DNA of 64,000 nucleotides. Source: Streptomyces nojiriensis. Its GTDB lineage: Bacteria > Actinomycetota > Actinomycetes > Streptomycetales > Streptomycetaceae. The position numbers were made by a program, and so were the translations under genes. Each line of letters opens with the position of its first letter. Position 1 is the first letter of the stretch. Of the stretch, positions 1-7,456 are shown piece after piece. The stretch spans positions 4,961,001 through 5,025,000 of the forward strand of contig NZ_CP071139.1 in the NCBI RefSeq assembly GCF_017639205.1, read 5' to 3'. The notes under the pieces were generated by a model. It was given only the letters and a program-made list of their open reading frames with translations, was not told the origin of the DNA and searched no databases.

Positions 1-2
1 AG

Positions 3-194
3 ATGCGCGCGTTCACCGTGGAACTCCTGGAAGCGCTTTCCGATGCGGCGGAGCTGGGTGCGCGGGAGGCCGTGCACCGCGCGCTCGTCTCCTGGAGGGC
101 GACGGCTCGTATCAACGCGGATCCGGAGCAGCTCAAGGAAGCTCTGCGTCCGCTCGACGGGGATGACCTGGGGCCGGTCGAGGTGGGTGGGTGA
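3..194 (+). CDS. Probable antitoxin-like small protein, possibly 5'-truncated
   Basis: The frame is open to the window edge, so the ATG at 3 may be internal to a longer gene. The 63 visible residues are helical and charged, with motifs such as GAREAVHRALVSW and a C-terminal RPLDGDDLGPVEV. I recall short actinobacterial proteins of this kind encoded directly upstream of small RelE/ParE-like proteins. Its TGA overlaps the GTG start of the next gene (GTGA at 191-194), which is typical of translationally coupled antitoxin-toxin pairs. No DNA-binding motif is visible in this fragment, so the antitoxin role is inferred mainly from position and size. Confidence 0.45.
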   Translation: MRAFTVELLEALSDAAELGAREAVHRALVSWRATARINADPEQLKEALRPLDGDDLGPVEVGG

Positions 195-541
195 GCCCGA
201 AGAAGGGCGATCGGGTCAGCGTTCCACCCCTGAGCGGATGGAACGTCGTCTTCGGGACCACGGAGGCGGTGGCGGGGTGGGAGGAGCTGTGCCGCGCGGC
301 GCTGCCCAGTGCCCACCGGTGCCTGGAGGCGTTGCGCACCGACCCGCTGTCGCGTGACAACTGGAATCGTCAGCACCAGTTGCGCGGGAGACTCGCCACC
401 AAGGAGTGGAAGGGCTCCGCGCTGGAGCAGTGGGAGTTCGAGGTCACGAGCGGCGGCCGCGTGCGCTACGTGGTCAGCCCTGAGACGTCGACCGTAATCC
501 TGGTCTACGCGTCCACGAGGCACCCCAAGGACACCGAGTAA
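191..541 (+). CDS. Probable RelE/ParE-like toxin component
   Basis: A 116-residue protein starting at GTG 191, which overlaps the upstream stop. The C-terminal half has the pattern of small mRNA-interferase-like or ParE-like toxins in actinobacteria: HQLRGRLA, then QWEFEVTSGGRVRYVV, then ILVYASTRHPK at the end. This fits a strand-strand-strand core ending in a basic/His segment. The length suits the RelE/ParE fold. The nearest partner is the coupled upstream gene. I cannot assign catalytic residues with confidence, and a non-toxin function is possible. A short spacer separates it from the convergent aminotransferase gene. Confidence 0.5.
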   Translation: MSPKKGDRVSVPPLSGWNVVFGTTEAVAGWEELCRAALPSAHRCLEALRTDPLSRDNWNRQHQLRGRLATKEWKGSALEQWEFEVTSGGRVRYVVSPETSTVILVYASTRHPKDTE

Positions 542-615
542 CTCGTGGTGCCCGTGCGGCACGGGCACCGGCCGAAAGCCCGGGCCCTGTGCCCGCACGT
601 CCACCTGGCTTGCGC

Positions 616-1812
616 TCAGCGAGTCAGTCGGCCGAGGCGGTTCACCGCCTCCTCCAAAACATCCGTTCGCTTGCAGAAGGCCCAGCGGACCTGGGTCCTG
701 CCCGCGGCCTTGTCGTCGTAGAAGACCTGGTTCGGGATGGCGACCACGCCGCAGCGTTCGGGGAGGGCGCGACAGAAGGCGAGGCCGTCCTTCTCGCCGA
801 GCGGGGTGATGTCTGTGGTGATGAAGTACGTGCCCTGCGGGCGGAAGACCTCGAAGCCGGCCGCCGCGAGGCCGTCGGCGAGGATGTCGCGCTTGGCGGC
901 CAGGTCGGCGCGGAAGGCGTCGTAGTAGCTGTCGGGCAGGGCGAGGGCCTCGGCGATCGCGTACTGGAAGGGGCCCGAGGAGACGTACGTGAGGAACTGC
1001 TTCGCCGAGCGGACCGCCGTGATCAGCTCCGGGGGCGCGGTGACCCAGCCGACCTTCCAGCCGGTGAACGAGAAGGTCTTGCCGGCCGAGGAGATGGTGA
1101 CCGTGCGCTCGCGCATGCCCGGGAGGCCCGCCAGCGGGGTGTGGGCGCCCTCGAAGACCAGGTGCTCGTACACCTCGTCCGTGACGACCAGCAGGTCGCG
1201 CTCGACGGCCAGCTCGGCGATCGCCGTGAGTTCGGCCGGGGTCAGGACGGTGCCCGTCGGGTTGTGCGGGGTGTTCAGGAGCAGCAGGCGGGTGCGCGGG
1301 GTGACGGCGGCGCGCAGTTCGTCCAGGTCGAGGGCGAAGGCTCCGGCGTGCGGGCGCAGGGTGACGGGGACGCGCACCGCGCCGGCCATGGCGATGCAGG
1401 CCGCGTACGAGTCGTAGTACGGCTCCAGGGCGATGACCTCGTCGCCCGGTTCCAGGAGGGCGAGGAGGGCGGCGGCGATGGCCTCCGTGGCGCCCGCCGT
1501 GACGAGGACCTCGGTGTCGGGGTCGTGGCCGATCCCGTAGAAGCGCTGCTGGTGCGCGGCGATCGCGGTGCGCAGTTCCGGGACGCCCGGGCCCGGCGGG
1601 TACTGGTTGCCGAGTCCCGTGAGGACCGCGCGGGCGGCCGCCTCGGCGATCTGCGCCGGGCCGTCGGTGTCGGGGAAGCCCTGGCCGAGGTTGATCGAAC
1701 CGGTGCGCGTGGCCAGCGCCGACATCTCCGCGAAGATCGTCGTGCCGAAGGCCGCCAGGCGGCGGTTCAGGAAGGGGCGGTCGCTGCTCACGGGTGTGCT
1801 CATGGTCGTCAT
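616..1812 (-). CDS. Pyridoxal-phosphate aminotransferase (class I/II, kynurenine/methionine aminotransferase-like)
   Basis: A 398-residue cytosolic enzyme of fold type I, predicted to transfer amino groups between an amino acid and a 2-oxo acid. Visible landmarks are an N-terminal INLGQGFPD segment, NPTG at residues 184-187, DEVYE at 212-216 (the Tyr that contacts the PLP phosphate), and the PLP lysine in SSAGKTFSFTGWKVGW (Lys245). The pattern NLGQGFPD plus SAGKTFS.TGWK.GW is shared by kynurenine aminotransferases, methionine aminotransferases and some succinyldiaminopimelate aminotransferases. Tryptophan breakdown genes lie about 8 kb away, so kynurenine transamination is plausible, but they are not in one operon. 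Substrate cannot be fixed from sequence alone. A second ATG lies at the fourth codon. Confidence 0.88.
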   Translation of the reverse strand: MTTMSTPVSSDRPFLNRRLAAFGTTIFAEMSALATRTGSINLGQGFPDTDGPAQIAEAAARAVLTGLGNQYPPGPGVPELRTAIAAHQQRFYGIGHDPDTEVLVTAGATEAIAAALLALLEPGDEVIALEPYYDSYAACIAMAGAVRVPVTLRPHAGAFALDLDELRAAVTPRTRLLLLNTPHNPTGTVLTPAELTAIAELAVERDLLVVTDEVYEHLVFEGAHTPLAGLPGMRERTVTISSAGKTFSFTGWKVGWVTAPPELITAVRSAKQFLTYVSSGPFQYAIAEALALPDSYYDAFRADLAAKRDILADGLAAAGFEVFRPQGTYFITTDITPLGEKDGLAFCRALPERCGVVAIPNQVFYDDKAAGRTQVRWAFCKRTDVLEEAVNRLGRLTR

Positions 1813-1940
1813 CCTGAGGGCAACCTCTGGACTTCCTCAAGTGTGCTTTGGGCCGCGCGGCCCGGGGGCATTTCCCCCTCACGCGGGACGCGGGGATCCC
1901 GCTCCCCCGGGAAGACCGGGGTGTGAGAGAGGTGGCGCAC

Positions 1941-2174
1941 ATGGGGTTCGTCTTCGTTGTGATCCTGCTCTTCGTCGCGGCGTACTTCCTTGTCAAGCTG
2001 GTCCGGTCGTCCGCGGGCCGGGGCTCGTCCCGGCGCCGGGGCGGGCGCGGCCACGGCAGCTGGTGGAGCGGTGACGGCGGTTCCTCGGGCGGCGGCTGCG
2101 GATCGTCCTCCTCGTGCGGGGGGTCGTCCTCCTCGTGCGGCGGGGGCGGCGGCTGCGGTGGCGGTTCCAGCTGA
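1941..2174 (+). CDS. Small membrane protein with Cys/Ser/Gly-rich tail
   Basis: A 77-residue product if translation starts at ATG 1941, preceded by the purine-rich AGAGAGG at 1926-1932. Residues 2-18 form one hydrophobic segment (FVFVVILLFVAAYFLV), followed by basic residues (RRRGGRGHG) and then a low-complexity tail of Gly and Ser with four spaced Cys, ending CGGGGGCGGG. The N-in topology suggested by the basic residues after the helix would place the tail in the cytoplasm. Function is unknown. The Cys spacing suggests metal or redox binding, or a lipid/thioether modification, but nothing proves this. A longer start at 1848 is less likely because it adds arginine-rich sequence. Confidence 0.6.
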   Translation: MGFVFVVILLFVAAYFLVKLVRSSAGRGSSRRRGGRGHGSWWSGDGGSSGGGCGSSSSCGGSSSSCGGGGGCGGGSS

Positions 2175-2545
2175 CGCGGGGGCGGCGCGAGGCCTCGGCC
2201 CGACACCCGCGCAACACCCGTGAAACACCCGCGGCTCACCGCGTGGACGAGGGCGTTCGGCGGTCCGACTGCCGTGGGACGCCCTCTTGTTCGCCGATGC
2301 ATGACGACGCGCGGGACGCAACTTCTTGAACACGTGAACTGCGGAGCCCCCGGGGGGATGTAAACCCCGTCAAGTTGGGTAAAAACGCTGTGAGTGCCGT
2401 GCCTTTCATGATTCCCTCGGTTGAGTAGACCAGTCCTCGGACCTCCCTGGACTTCCTGTGGACCCGTGCCGGTTTCCCCCCACCCGTGCTTGCTACCGCT
2501 GGCGGGCCCCGGCCCATCTCCCTCGCGCGTTTGCGGAGCCGACTC
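2175..2545. other. Intergenic region, 371 bp
   Basis: No coding frame with Streptomyces codon bias is visible. An 8-bp inverted repeat (GAGGGCGT 2249-2256 and ACGCCCTC 2279-2286) with a 22-nt loop, followed by a T-containing run, could be a weak terminator for the small membrane protein gene. The rest is presumably the promoter region of the DUF2617 gene. I could not pick out a convincing -35/-10 pair. Confidence 0.5.
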
Positions 2546-3094
2546 ATGCTCACGACCCTCCAGACCTCATACACCGACACGCGTGCCGCCGATCTCGCCT
2601 GGGCCCTGGGTCGGGACCGGTTGCCCGCCCTGGCCGTACTGAACCTCGAACTCTCGGGGGCGAAGGTGGAGTTGCGCCTCCTCGGGGCGTCCCACCAGGT
2701 GCTCCTGGAGGAGGGGGAGGTGCTCTGCTCGGAGACCGTCGCCTGTATGCCCGGCAGCAGTACGCCGCTGCCGCTCGGCGTGGCGAAGCGGGTGGGCGAC
2801 TGGGAGTACGAGTTCGCCGCGCGCGTCGAAACCCTCTCCCGCGGCTCCTTCGCCGGGCGGGCCCAGGAGTTGCTCGCACTGGTGGCGGACCACCCGAACG
2901 GACTAGCTGGGACCTTTCCCGGAAGTCCGCACGCCTTCACGGCCATGCTCGCGCAGCGCTACGAGGGCCAGGTGCGCTGGCGGACCTGGCACGCGTACCC
3001 GCAGGAGGGCCAGCTGGTGGCCACCCGGACACGGGTGGGCGTACGGATCGGGGCGCCCGCGGCGGCGGCCCTGGAATCGCCCGCGCTGACGTAG
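2546..3094 (+). CDS. DUF2617 family protein
   Basis: A 182-residue conserved actinobacterial protein of unknown function. I chose ATG 2546 because the protein then begins MLTTLQTSYTDTRAADLAW, as I recall for the DUF2617 family, and because GCGGAG lies about 8 nt upstream. The upstream extension is low complexity. No signal peptide, membrane segment or catalytic motif is evident. The sequence is mixed alpha/beta and includes KVELRLLGASHQV and a C-terminal VRWRTWHAYP segment. It stands alone between two longer spacers and precedes the aminopropyltransferase gene by about 116 bp. Family assignment is from memory of the family pattern. Confidence 0.75.
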   Translation: MLTTLQTSYTDTRAADLAWALGRDRLPALAVLNLELSGAKVELRLLGASHQVLLEEGEVLCSETVACMPGSSTPLPLGVAKRVGDWEYEFAARVETLSRGSFAGRAQELLALVADHPNGLAGTFPGSPHAFTAMLAQRYEGQVRWRTWHAYPQEGQLVATRTRVGVRIGAPAAAALESPALT

Positions 3095-3210
3095 CGGGCG
3101 CCGGGGGCGCGATTATCCCGCCATGGTTACGCCAACTGGCCGGATCAGTACGCCACTTACACCCATGTGGGTGACCGGATGCAGGTGAGTGGTGACGTAC
3201 GGTTCGCTGC

Positions 3211-4854
3211 ATGATCGACCGTTCCGTCCCGCGCCGGGTGCTCCCGGCTCCGGATCCTCGGGGCGCCGCGACCGTCCCGGCCGCCCTGCCCGTACGGCCC
3301 CGGACCGGCCGACTCCTCGTCCTGGCCACCGTATTCGTCTGCGCCGCATGCGGGCTCGTATACGAGCTGGAGCTGCTCGCCCTCGGCACCTACCTCATCG
3401 GCGACTCCGTCACCCAGGCGTCGGTCGTGCTGTCCGTCATGGTCTTCGCCATGGGCGTCGGCTCCCTGCTCGCCAAGCGCTTCCGCCACCGGCCCGCCTT
3501 CGGTTTCGGCGCCATCGAGGCCGGACTGGCCCTCCTCGGCGGGCTGTCGGCCATAGCGCTGTACGCGAGCTTCGCCTGGCTGGGGGAGTCCCGCCCCGCG
3601 CTCGTCGCCTTCTCCTTCGCCATCGGGGTGCTCATCGGCGCGGAGATCCCGCTGCTGATGGTCCTCATCCAGCGCATCCGCCGGCAGGACGCGGGCGGGG
3701 CCGTCGCCGACCTGTTCGCCGCCGACTACGTGGGCGCCCTCGTCGGCGGCCTCGCCTTCCCCTTCCTGCTGCTCCCGGTGCTCGGCCAGCTCACCGGCGC
3801 CATGGTCACCGGCACCGTCAACGTGATCGTCGGCGGCGGGCTGGTCCTGTGGCTGTTCCGCCGCGACCTGAGCCGCCGCTGCCGCTGGCTGCTGATCGGC
3901 GCGAACGTGACCGTACTGGCCGTGCTCGCCTCCGCGACCGTCCTCGCCGACGACTTCGAGCGGACCGCCCGGCGCGCCGTCTACGGCGGTGAGGTGCGGG
4001 TCGCCGTACAGACCGGGGTGCAGGAGCTGGTGCTCACCGGGCCCGGGACCGGTTCCCCGCGCTCCCTCGACCTCTACCTGGACGGGCGGCTGCGGGTCAG
4101 CGGCTACGACGAGTACCGCTACCACGAGGCCCTGGTCCACCCCGCGATGACCGGCCCGCACCACCGCGTCCTGGTCCTCGGCGGCGGCGACGGGCTCGCC
4201 GCGCGCGAGGTGCTCCGCTACCGGGACGTCTCCTCCGTCACCGTCGTCGAACTCGACCCCGGCGTGGTCCGCCTCGCCCGCACCGATCCGATGCTCTCCG
4301 CACTCAACGCCCGGGTGTACGAGGACCCGCGGCTCGCCGTCGTCACGCAGGACGCCTTCCGCTGGCTGCGGGGGCCGGCCGCCGACGACCGCTTCGACGT
4401 CATCGTCTCCGACCTCCCCGACCCGGGCATCACCCCCAGCACGAAGCTGTACTCGCAGGAGTTCTACGGGCTGGCCGCGCGGGCCCTGCGGCCCGGGGGC
4501 CGCATCGCCGTGCACGCCGGACCGATGTCCACGCGCCCGCGTGCGTACTGGACCGTCGACTCCACCCTCCGCGCGGCCGGCCTGCACACCGCCCCCTACA
4601 GCGCGGGCGGCCGCCTGACGGGCTTCGCCGCCGGACCCGACCGCACCCCCCACGGCGTGACCGACGCGCCGCCGCAGGACTGGGGCTTCGTCCTGGCCGC
4701 CAGGGACCAGGACCCGCCCCTGCGGGTGGACCGCGACACGCCCGCGCTGCGCTCGCTGTCGACCGGCTCCCTGCAGGACGCCGCACGTGACGCGGAACGC
4801 ACCCGGGTGCCCGGACTGCCGCCGTCGACGCTGCCGCACCCGCGGTATTCGTGA
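3211..4854 (+). CDS. Membrane-fused polyamine aminopropyltransferase (spermidine synthase-like)
   Basis: A 547-residue two-part protein. Residues about 35-250 hold six or more hydrophobic segments, starting LLVLATVFVCAACGLVYELE. Residues about 260-520 form a Rossmann methyltransferase-type domain with the aminopropyltransferase glycine motif VLVLGGGDGLAAREVL (near residue 322), a VELDPGVVRLA segment and the acidic VSDLPDPG. Soluble family members move an aminopropyl group from decarboxylated S-adenosylmethionine to putrescine. The membrane-fused version is common in actinobacteria and its true substrate is less clear. The SRPBCC gene starts 32 bp downstream, so the two may be cotranscribed. 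The C-terminal 40 residues are probably disordered. Confidence 0.85.
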   Translation: MIDRSVPRRVLPAPDPRGAATVPAALPVRPRTGRLLVLATVFVCAACGLVYELELLALGTYLIGDSVTQASVVLSVMVFAMGVGSLLAKRFRHRPAFGFGAIEAGLALLGGLSAIALYASFAWLGESRPALVAFSFAIGVLIGAEIPLLMVLIQRIRRQDAGGAVADLFAADYVGALVGGLAFPFLLLPVLGQLTGAMVTGTVNVIVGGGLVLWLFRRDLSRRCRWLLIGANVTVLAVLASATVLADDFERTARRAVYGGEVRVAVQTGVQELVLTGPGTGSPRSLDLYLDGRLRVSGYDEYRYHEALVHPAMTGPHHRVLVLGGGDGLAAREVLRYRDVSSVTVVELDPGVVRLARTDPMLSALNARVYEDPRLAVVTQDAFRWLRGPAADDRFDVIVSDLPDPGITPSTKLYSQEFYGLAARALRPGGRIAVHAGPMSTRPRAYWTVDSTLRAAGLHTAPYSAGGRLTGFAAGPDRTPHGVTDAPPQDWGFVLAARDQDPPLRVDRDTPALRSLSTGSLQDAARDAERTRVPGLPPSTLPHPRYS

Positions 4855-4886
4855 CCCGGTGCGGTCTCGTCGGTAGGCTCGACCAC

Positions 4887-5705
4887 ATGGAGCATCAGGT
4901 GTTCGTCCCGGTACCGGCAGACGATCTCCGCGCCGTGCTGCGCGACCCCGCCCGGGTGGCCCGGTGCGTGCCGGGACTCCAGCAGGACGCCGACACCGAC
5001 GCCGGGCCGGTCTCGGGCCGGCTCAAGGTCCGGGTCGGCGGGAGCACCGTGACCTACCGGGGCGCCCTGGCCGTCACCGAGCGCGATCCCGGGCACTTCG
5101 CCTTCGAGGGCGAGGGCACGGAAGCCCGGGGCAGCGGGAGCGTGAAGTTCGCCCTCGACCTGCGGCTGACCCCGGTCCCGGACGGGACCCGGCTGGACTT
5201 CCACGCCGAGGTCACCGCCGACGGGCGCGCCGCCGCCTTCCCGCCCGAGGCCGCGGCCACCGCCGTGCGCCGGCTGCTGGACCGGGCCGCGGGACTGCTG
5301 GTCCTCGGCTCCGCTCCCGACGCCGTGGGCGACCCGGTGGCCGAGGCCGAGGAGGCGGAGGGCGGAGCGGGGCCCGGGTTCGTCGAGGACGACGGCACCG
5401 AGGTCACCGCCTCCCTCTTCGAGACCGACGTACCGCCGCCGTCCCTGGACCCCTTCCTCGCCGGTCGGTTCGAGGGCTCCGACGGGGCCCCGAGGCCCCC
5501 GGCCGAGGCCGCCCACGCCCGCCGCACCATGATCGGCCGCAGTGCGGAGGAGGTGGACCACGCGCCGCCGCGCGGCCGGTACGCCCCGGTCCCCGCGCCC
5601 GCCTCCGCCGGCGCCGGCGACAGCCTGCGCTGGATCGCCCCGGCCGCCGCCTTCGCGCTCGCCTCGGCGGTTGTCATCGGCCGCGCACTGCGGCGCCGTC
5701 GCTGA
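4887..5705 (+). CDS. SRPBCC family (CoxG-like) protein with C-terminal membrane anchor
   Basis: A 272-residue protein beginning MEHQVFVPVPADDLRAVL. Residues 1-145 match the START/SRPBCC ligand-binding fold of the carbon monoxide dehydrogenase subunit G group (VARCVPGLQ, then VRVGGSTVTYRGAL). A long acidic, proline-rich linker follows at about 150-240. A single hydrophobic helix (WIAPAAAFALASAVVIG) and a basic tail RALRRRR end the protein. This predicts a soluble hydrophobic-ligand or cofactor-binding head tethered to the membrane. No CO dehydrogenase genes are nearby, so that role should not be assumed. The start at 4887 is favoured because it aligns with the family N-terminus; an upstream ATG at 4851 overlaps the previous gene. 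Confidence 0.78.
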   Translation: MEHQVFVPVPADDLRAVLRDPARVARCVPGLQQDADTDAGPVSGRLKVRVGGSTVTYRGALAVTERDPGHFAFEGEGTEARGSGSVKFALDLRLTPVPDGTRLDFHAEVTADGRAAAFPPEAAATAVRRLLDRAAGLLVLGSAPDAVGDPVAEAEEAEGGAGPGFVEDDGTEVTASLFETDVPPPSLDPFLAGRFEGSDGAPRPPAEAAHARRTMIGRSAEEVDHAPPRGRYAPVPAPASAGAGDSLRWIAPAAAFALASAVVIGRALRRRR

Positions 5706-5738
5706 TCAGAGGGCCCGGCCCGCATTAGGGTCGACCGC

Positions 5739-6527
5739 ATGAGTACGCAACTGAGCGCCGGCGGCGCCGAGGTGACGGTCGACCAGCAGAACGGCTGCCG
5801 GATCAGCAGCCTGCGCATCGACGGAACGGAACTGCTGCGCCAGGGCCCGACGTTCGGGGCCTTCCCGATGGTCCCCTGGTGCGGCCGGACGGCGAACGGG
5901 CAGTTCCGCGACGGCGCGACCGTCCATCAGATGCCGCTCAACCACCCGCCGCACGCTCTCCACGGCTTCGCCCGCGACGCGCCCTGGCGCCCGGCCGGGG
6001 CCACCGCCACCGAGGCCGCCTTCGCCTACGACCTCACCGACCCGTGGCCGTACCCCGGCCGGGTGACCCAGGTCGTCACGCTCACCGAGGACTCGCTGAC
6101 CCTCACCATGGGCGTCGAGACGTACGGGGACTCCTTCCCGGCCCAGGTCGGCTGGCACCCCTGGTTCCTGCGCAACCTCGAGGCGGGCGGCCCGGACGCG
6201 GAGGTCTCCTTCGAGCCCGCGTGGCAGGAGGAGCGCGGCGCCGACCACATCCCCACCGGCAACCGGATCGACCCGAAGCCCCGCCCCTGGGACGACTGCT
6301 TCGGCATGCCGCACGGCGTCGACGTCACCCTCACCTGGCCCGGCGCCCTCGCACTGCGGGTCACCAGCCGGGCCGAATGGGTGGTCATCTACGACGAGGA
6401 GCCCGAGGCCGTCTGCGTGGAGCCCCAGTCGGGTCCGCCGAACGGGCTGAACACCCTCCCGCGCCTGGTCACCCCGGTGGATCCGCTGGAGGTCTCCACC
6501 ACCTGGACGTGGCGCCGGCTCGGCTAG
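5739..6527 (+). CDS. Aldose 1-epimerase family protein
   Basis: A 262-residue cytosolic beta-sandwich enzyme of the galactose mutarotase superfamily, predicted to interconvert alpha and beta anomers of a sugar. The recognisable landmarks are PMVPWCGRTANGQF near residue 45, the catalytic-type histidines in HPPHALHGFARD near 70 and VGWHPWF near 140, and the late acidic ETYGDS and VCVEPQSGP segments, the latter likely holding the base glutamate. The length is shorter than GalM and fits the generic aldose epimerase group. It lies 33 bp upstream of pyrE and on the same strand, so cotranscription is likely, although there is no metabolic link. Sugar specificity is unknown. Confidence 0.85.
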   Translation: MSTQLSAGGAEVTVDQQNGCRISSLRIDGTELLRQGPTFGAFPMVPWCGRTANGQFRDGATVHQMPLNHPPHALHGFARDAPWRPAGATATEAAFAYDLTDPWPYPGRVTQVVTLTEDSLTLTMGVETYGDSFPAQVGWHPWFLRNLEAGGPDAEVSFEPAWQEERGADHIPTGNRIDPKPRPWDDCFGMPHGVDVTLTWPGALALRVTSRAEWVVIYDEEPEAVCVEPQSGPPNGLNTLPRLVTPVDPLEVSTTWTWRRLG

Positions 6528-6560
6528 GACCTCCACCGGGCCCCCTCTAAGCTCAGAGGC

Positions 6561-7100
6561 ATGAGTGACGTACGCGATGCGCTTCTGCAGCAGATCAAGG
6601 ACAAGGCCGTCGTGCACGGCAAGGTGATCCTCTCCTCCGGTCTCGAGGCCGACTACTACATCGACCTCCGCCGGGTCACCCTCGACGGCGAGGCGGCCCC
6701 GATGGTCGGCCAGGTCATGCTCGACCTCACGGCCGACCTCGACTTCGACTGCGTCGGCGGTCTGACCCTGGGCGCCGACCCGGTCGCGACCTCGATGCTG
6801 CACGCCTCCGCCGCGCGCGGTGAGCGCCTGGACGCCTTCGTCGTCCGCAAGGCGCAGAAGGCCCACGGCATGCAGCGCCGTATCGAGGGCACCGACGTGA
6901 AGGGCAAGCGCTGCCTGGTGGTCGAGGACACCTCGACCACCGGCGGGTCCCCGCTGACCGCCGTCGAGGCGGTCCGCGAGGCCGGAGGCGAGGTCGTCGC
7001 CGTCGCCACGATCGTCGACCGCGGTGCGGCCGACGCGATCGCCGCGGCCAACCTGCCCTACCTCACCGGATACCTCCTTCAGGACCTCGGCCTGTCCTAG
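6561..7100 (+). CDS. pyrE: Orotate phosphoribosyltransferase
   Basis: A 179-residue enzyme that joins orotate to PRPP to make orotidine 5'-monophosphate in de novo pyrimidine synthesis. Residues 1-45 carry the N-terminal pattern VVHGKVILSSGLEADYYIDLR, which is typical of OPRT. The PRPP-binding signature CLVVEDTSTTGGS lies at about residues 114-127. The flexible-loop basic segment RKAQKAHGM is at about 94-102. Length matches the family. ATG 6561 is supported by good N-terminal alignment. It ends just before a 17-bp tandem repeat array and the parS site, and is the last gene before fba. Confidence 0.95.
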   Translation: MSDVRDALLQQIKDKAVVHGKVILSSGLEADYYIDLRRVTLDGEAAPMVGQVMLDLTADLDFDCVGGLTLGADPVATSMLHASAARGERLDAFVVRKAQKAHGMQRRIEGTDVKGKRCLVVEDTSTTGGSPLTAVEAVREAGGEVVAVATIVDRGAADAIAAANLPYLTGYLLQDLGLS

Positions 7101-7139
7101 GCCGTCTCTTCCGGATCTTGCCGGGCCCGCGACGCCCGG

Positions 7140-7207
7140 CCCCGGGTCGGCTCCGGCCCCGGGTCGGCTCCGGCCCCGGGTCGGCCCCGGCCCCGGGTCA
7201 GCTCCGG
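7140..7207. repeat. Four tandem copies of a 17-bp GC-rich repeat
   Basis: Copies start at 7140, 7157, 7174 and 7191. The consensus is CCCCGGGTCGGCTCCGG; copy 3 differs by one base (C for T) and copy 4 by one base (A for G). They follow the pyrE stop by 40 bp and end 95 bp before parS. Each copy contains the self-complementary CCCGGG, so several small hairpins could form. It may act as a terminator for pyrE or simply be slippage sequence. Confidence 0.85.
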
Positions 7208-7302
7208 TCCCGGCTCCGTCCGGCCACCGCGACAACTGGTGACGAAGGCTCTCGGCCGCCCCTGGGGCCGGCCTGACCTGCTCTTTCCCGGGCGCCCGGG
7301 AT

Positions 7303-7316
7303 GTTTCACGTGAAAC
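7303..7316. promoter_or_regulatory. parS, ParB centromere-like binding site
   Basis: The perfect 14-bp palindrome GTTTCACGTGAAAC matches the published parS consensus that ParB binds in Streptomyces and, with small changes, in Bacillus. In streptomycetes many such sites cluster around oriC, and ParB loading there drives origin organisation and segregation into spores. Its position in an intergenic spacer next to fba, in a core chromosomal region, fits this. It is the only perfect copy I saw in the window. The nearby tandem repeats are not part of the site. Confidence 0.9.
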
Positions 7317-7456
7317 TTCCCGGGCCGTTCGCCCACCACGTGAGACCGGCAGTCTGGACCCCTGCGCTGAGTCTGGAAAGATAGGCGCGACGATGACGTC
7401 GCCCCCAGGTCAGGGCCCGCAATAAGCACACTCCCGCACATCCAAGGAGCCGGCAG

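Larger units (their letters stand above)
7101..7456. other. Spacer between pyrE and fba with repeats and parS, 356 bp
   Basis: The spacer contains four copies of a 17-bp repeat, a parS palindrome, and then the fba leader. No coding frame with normal codon bias is visible. Near 7371 a segment TCTGGAAAGATAGG could contain a promoter -10-like element, but the match is too weak to call. The strong ribosome site AAGGAG lies at 7443-7448 ahead of fba. Confidence 0.6.

Noticed and set aside
2325..2345. AACACGTGAAC near 2330 as a second parS
   Set aside because: Only the CACGTG core fits; several parS positions differ from the consensus.
3157..4839. Long antisense frame opposite the aminopropyltransferase gene
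   Set aside because: Composition is arginine/glycine-rich without any domain, and the plus-strand gene has clear motifs.
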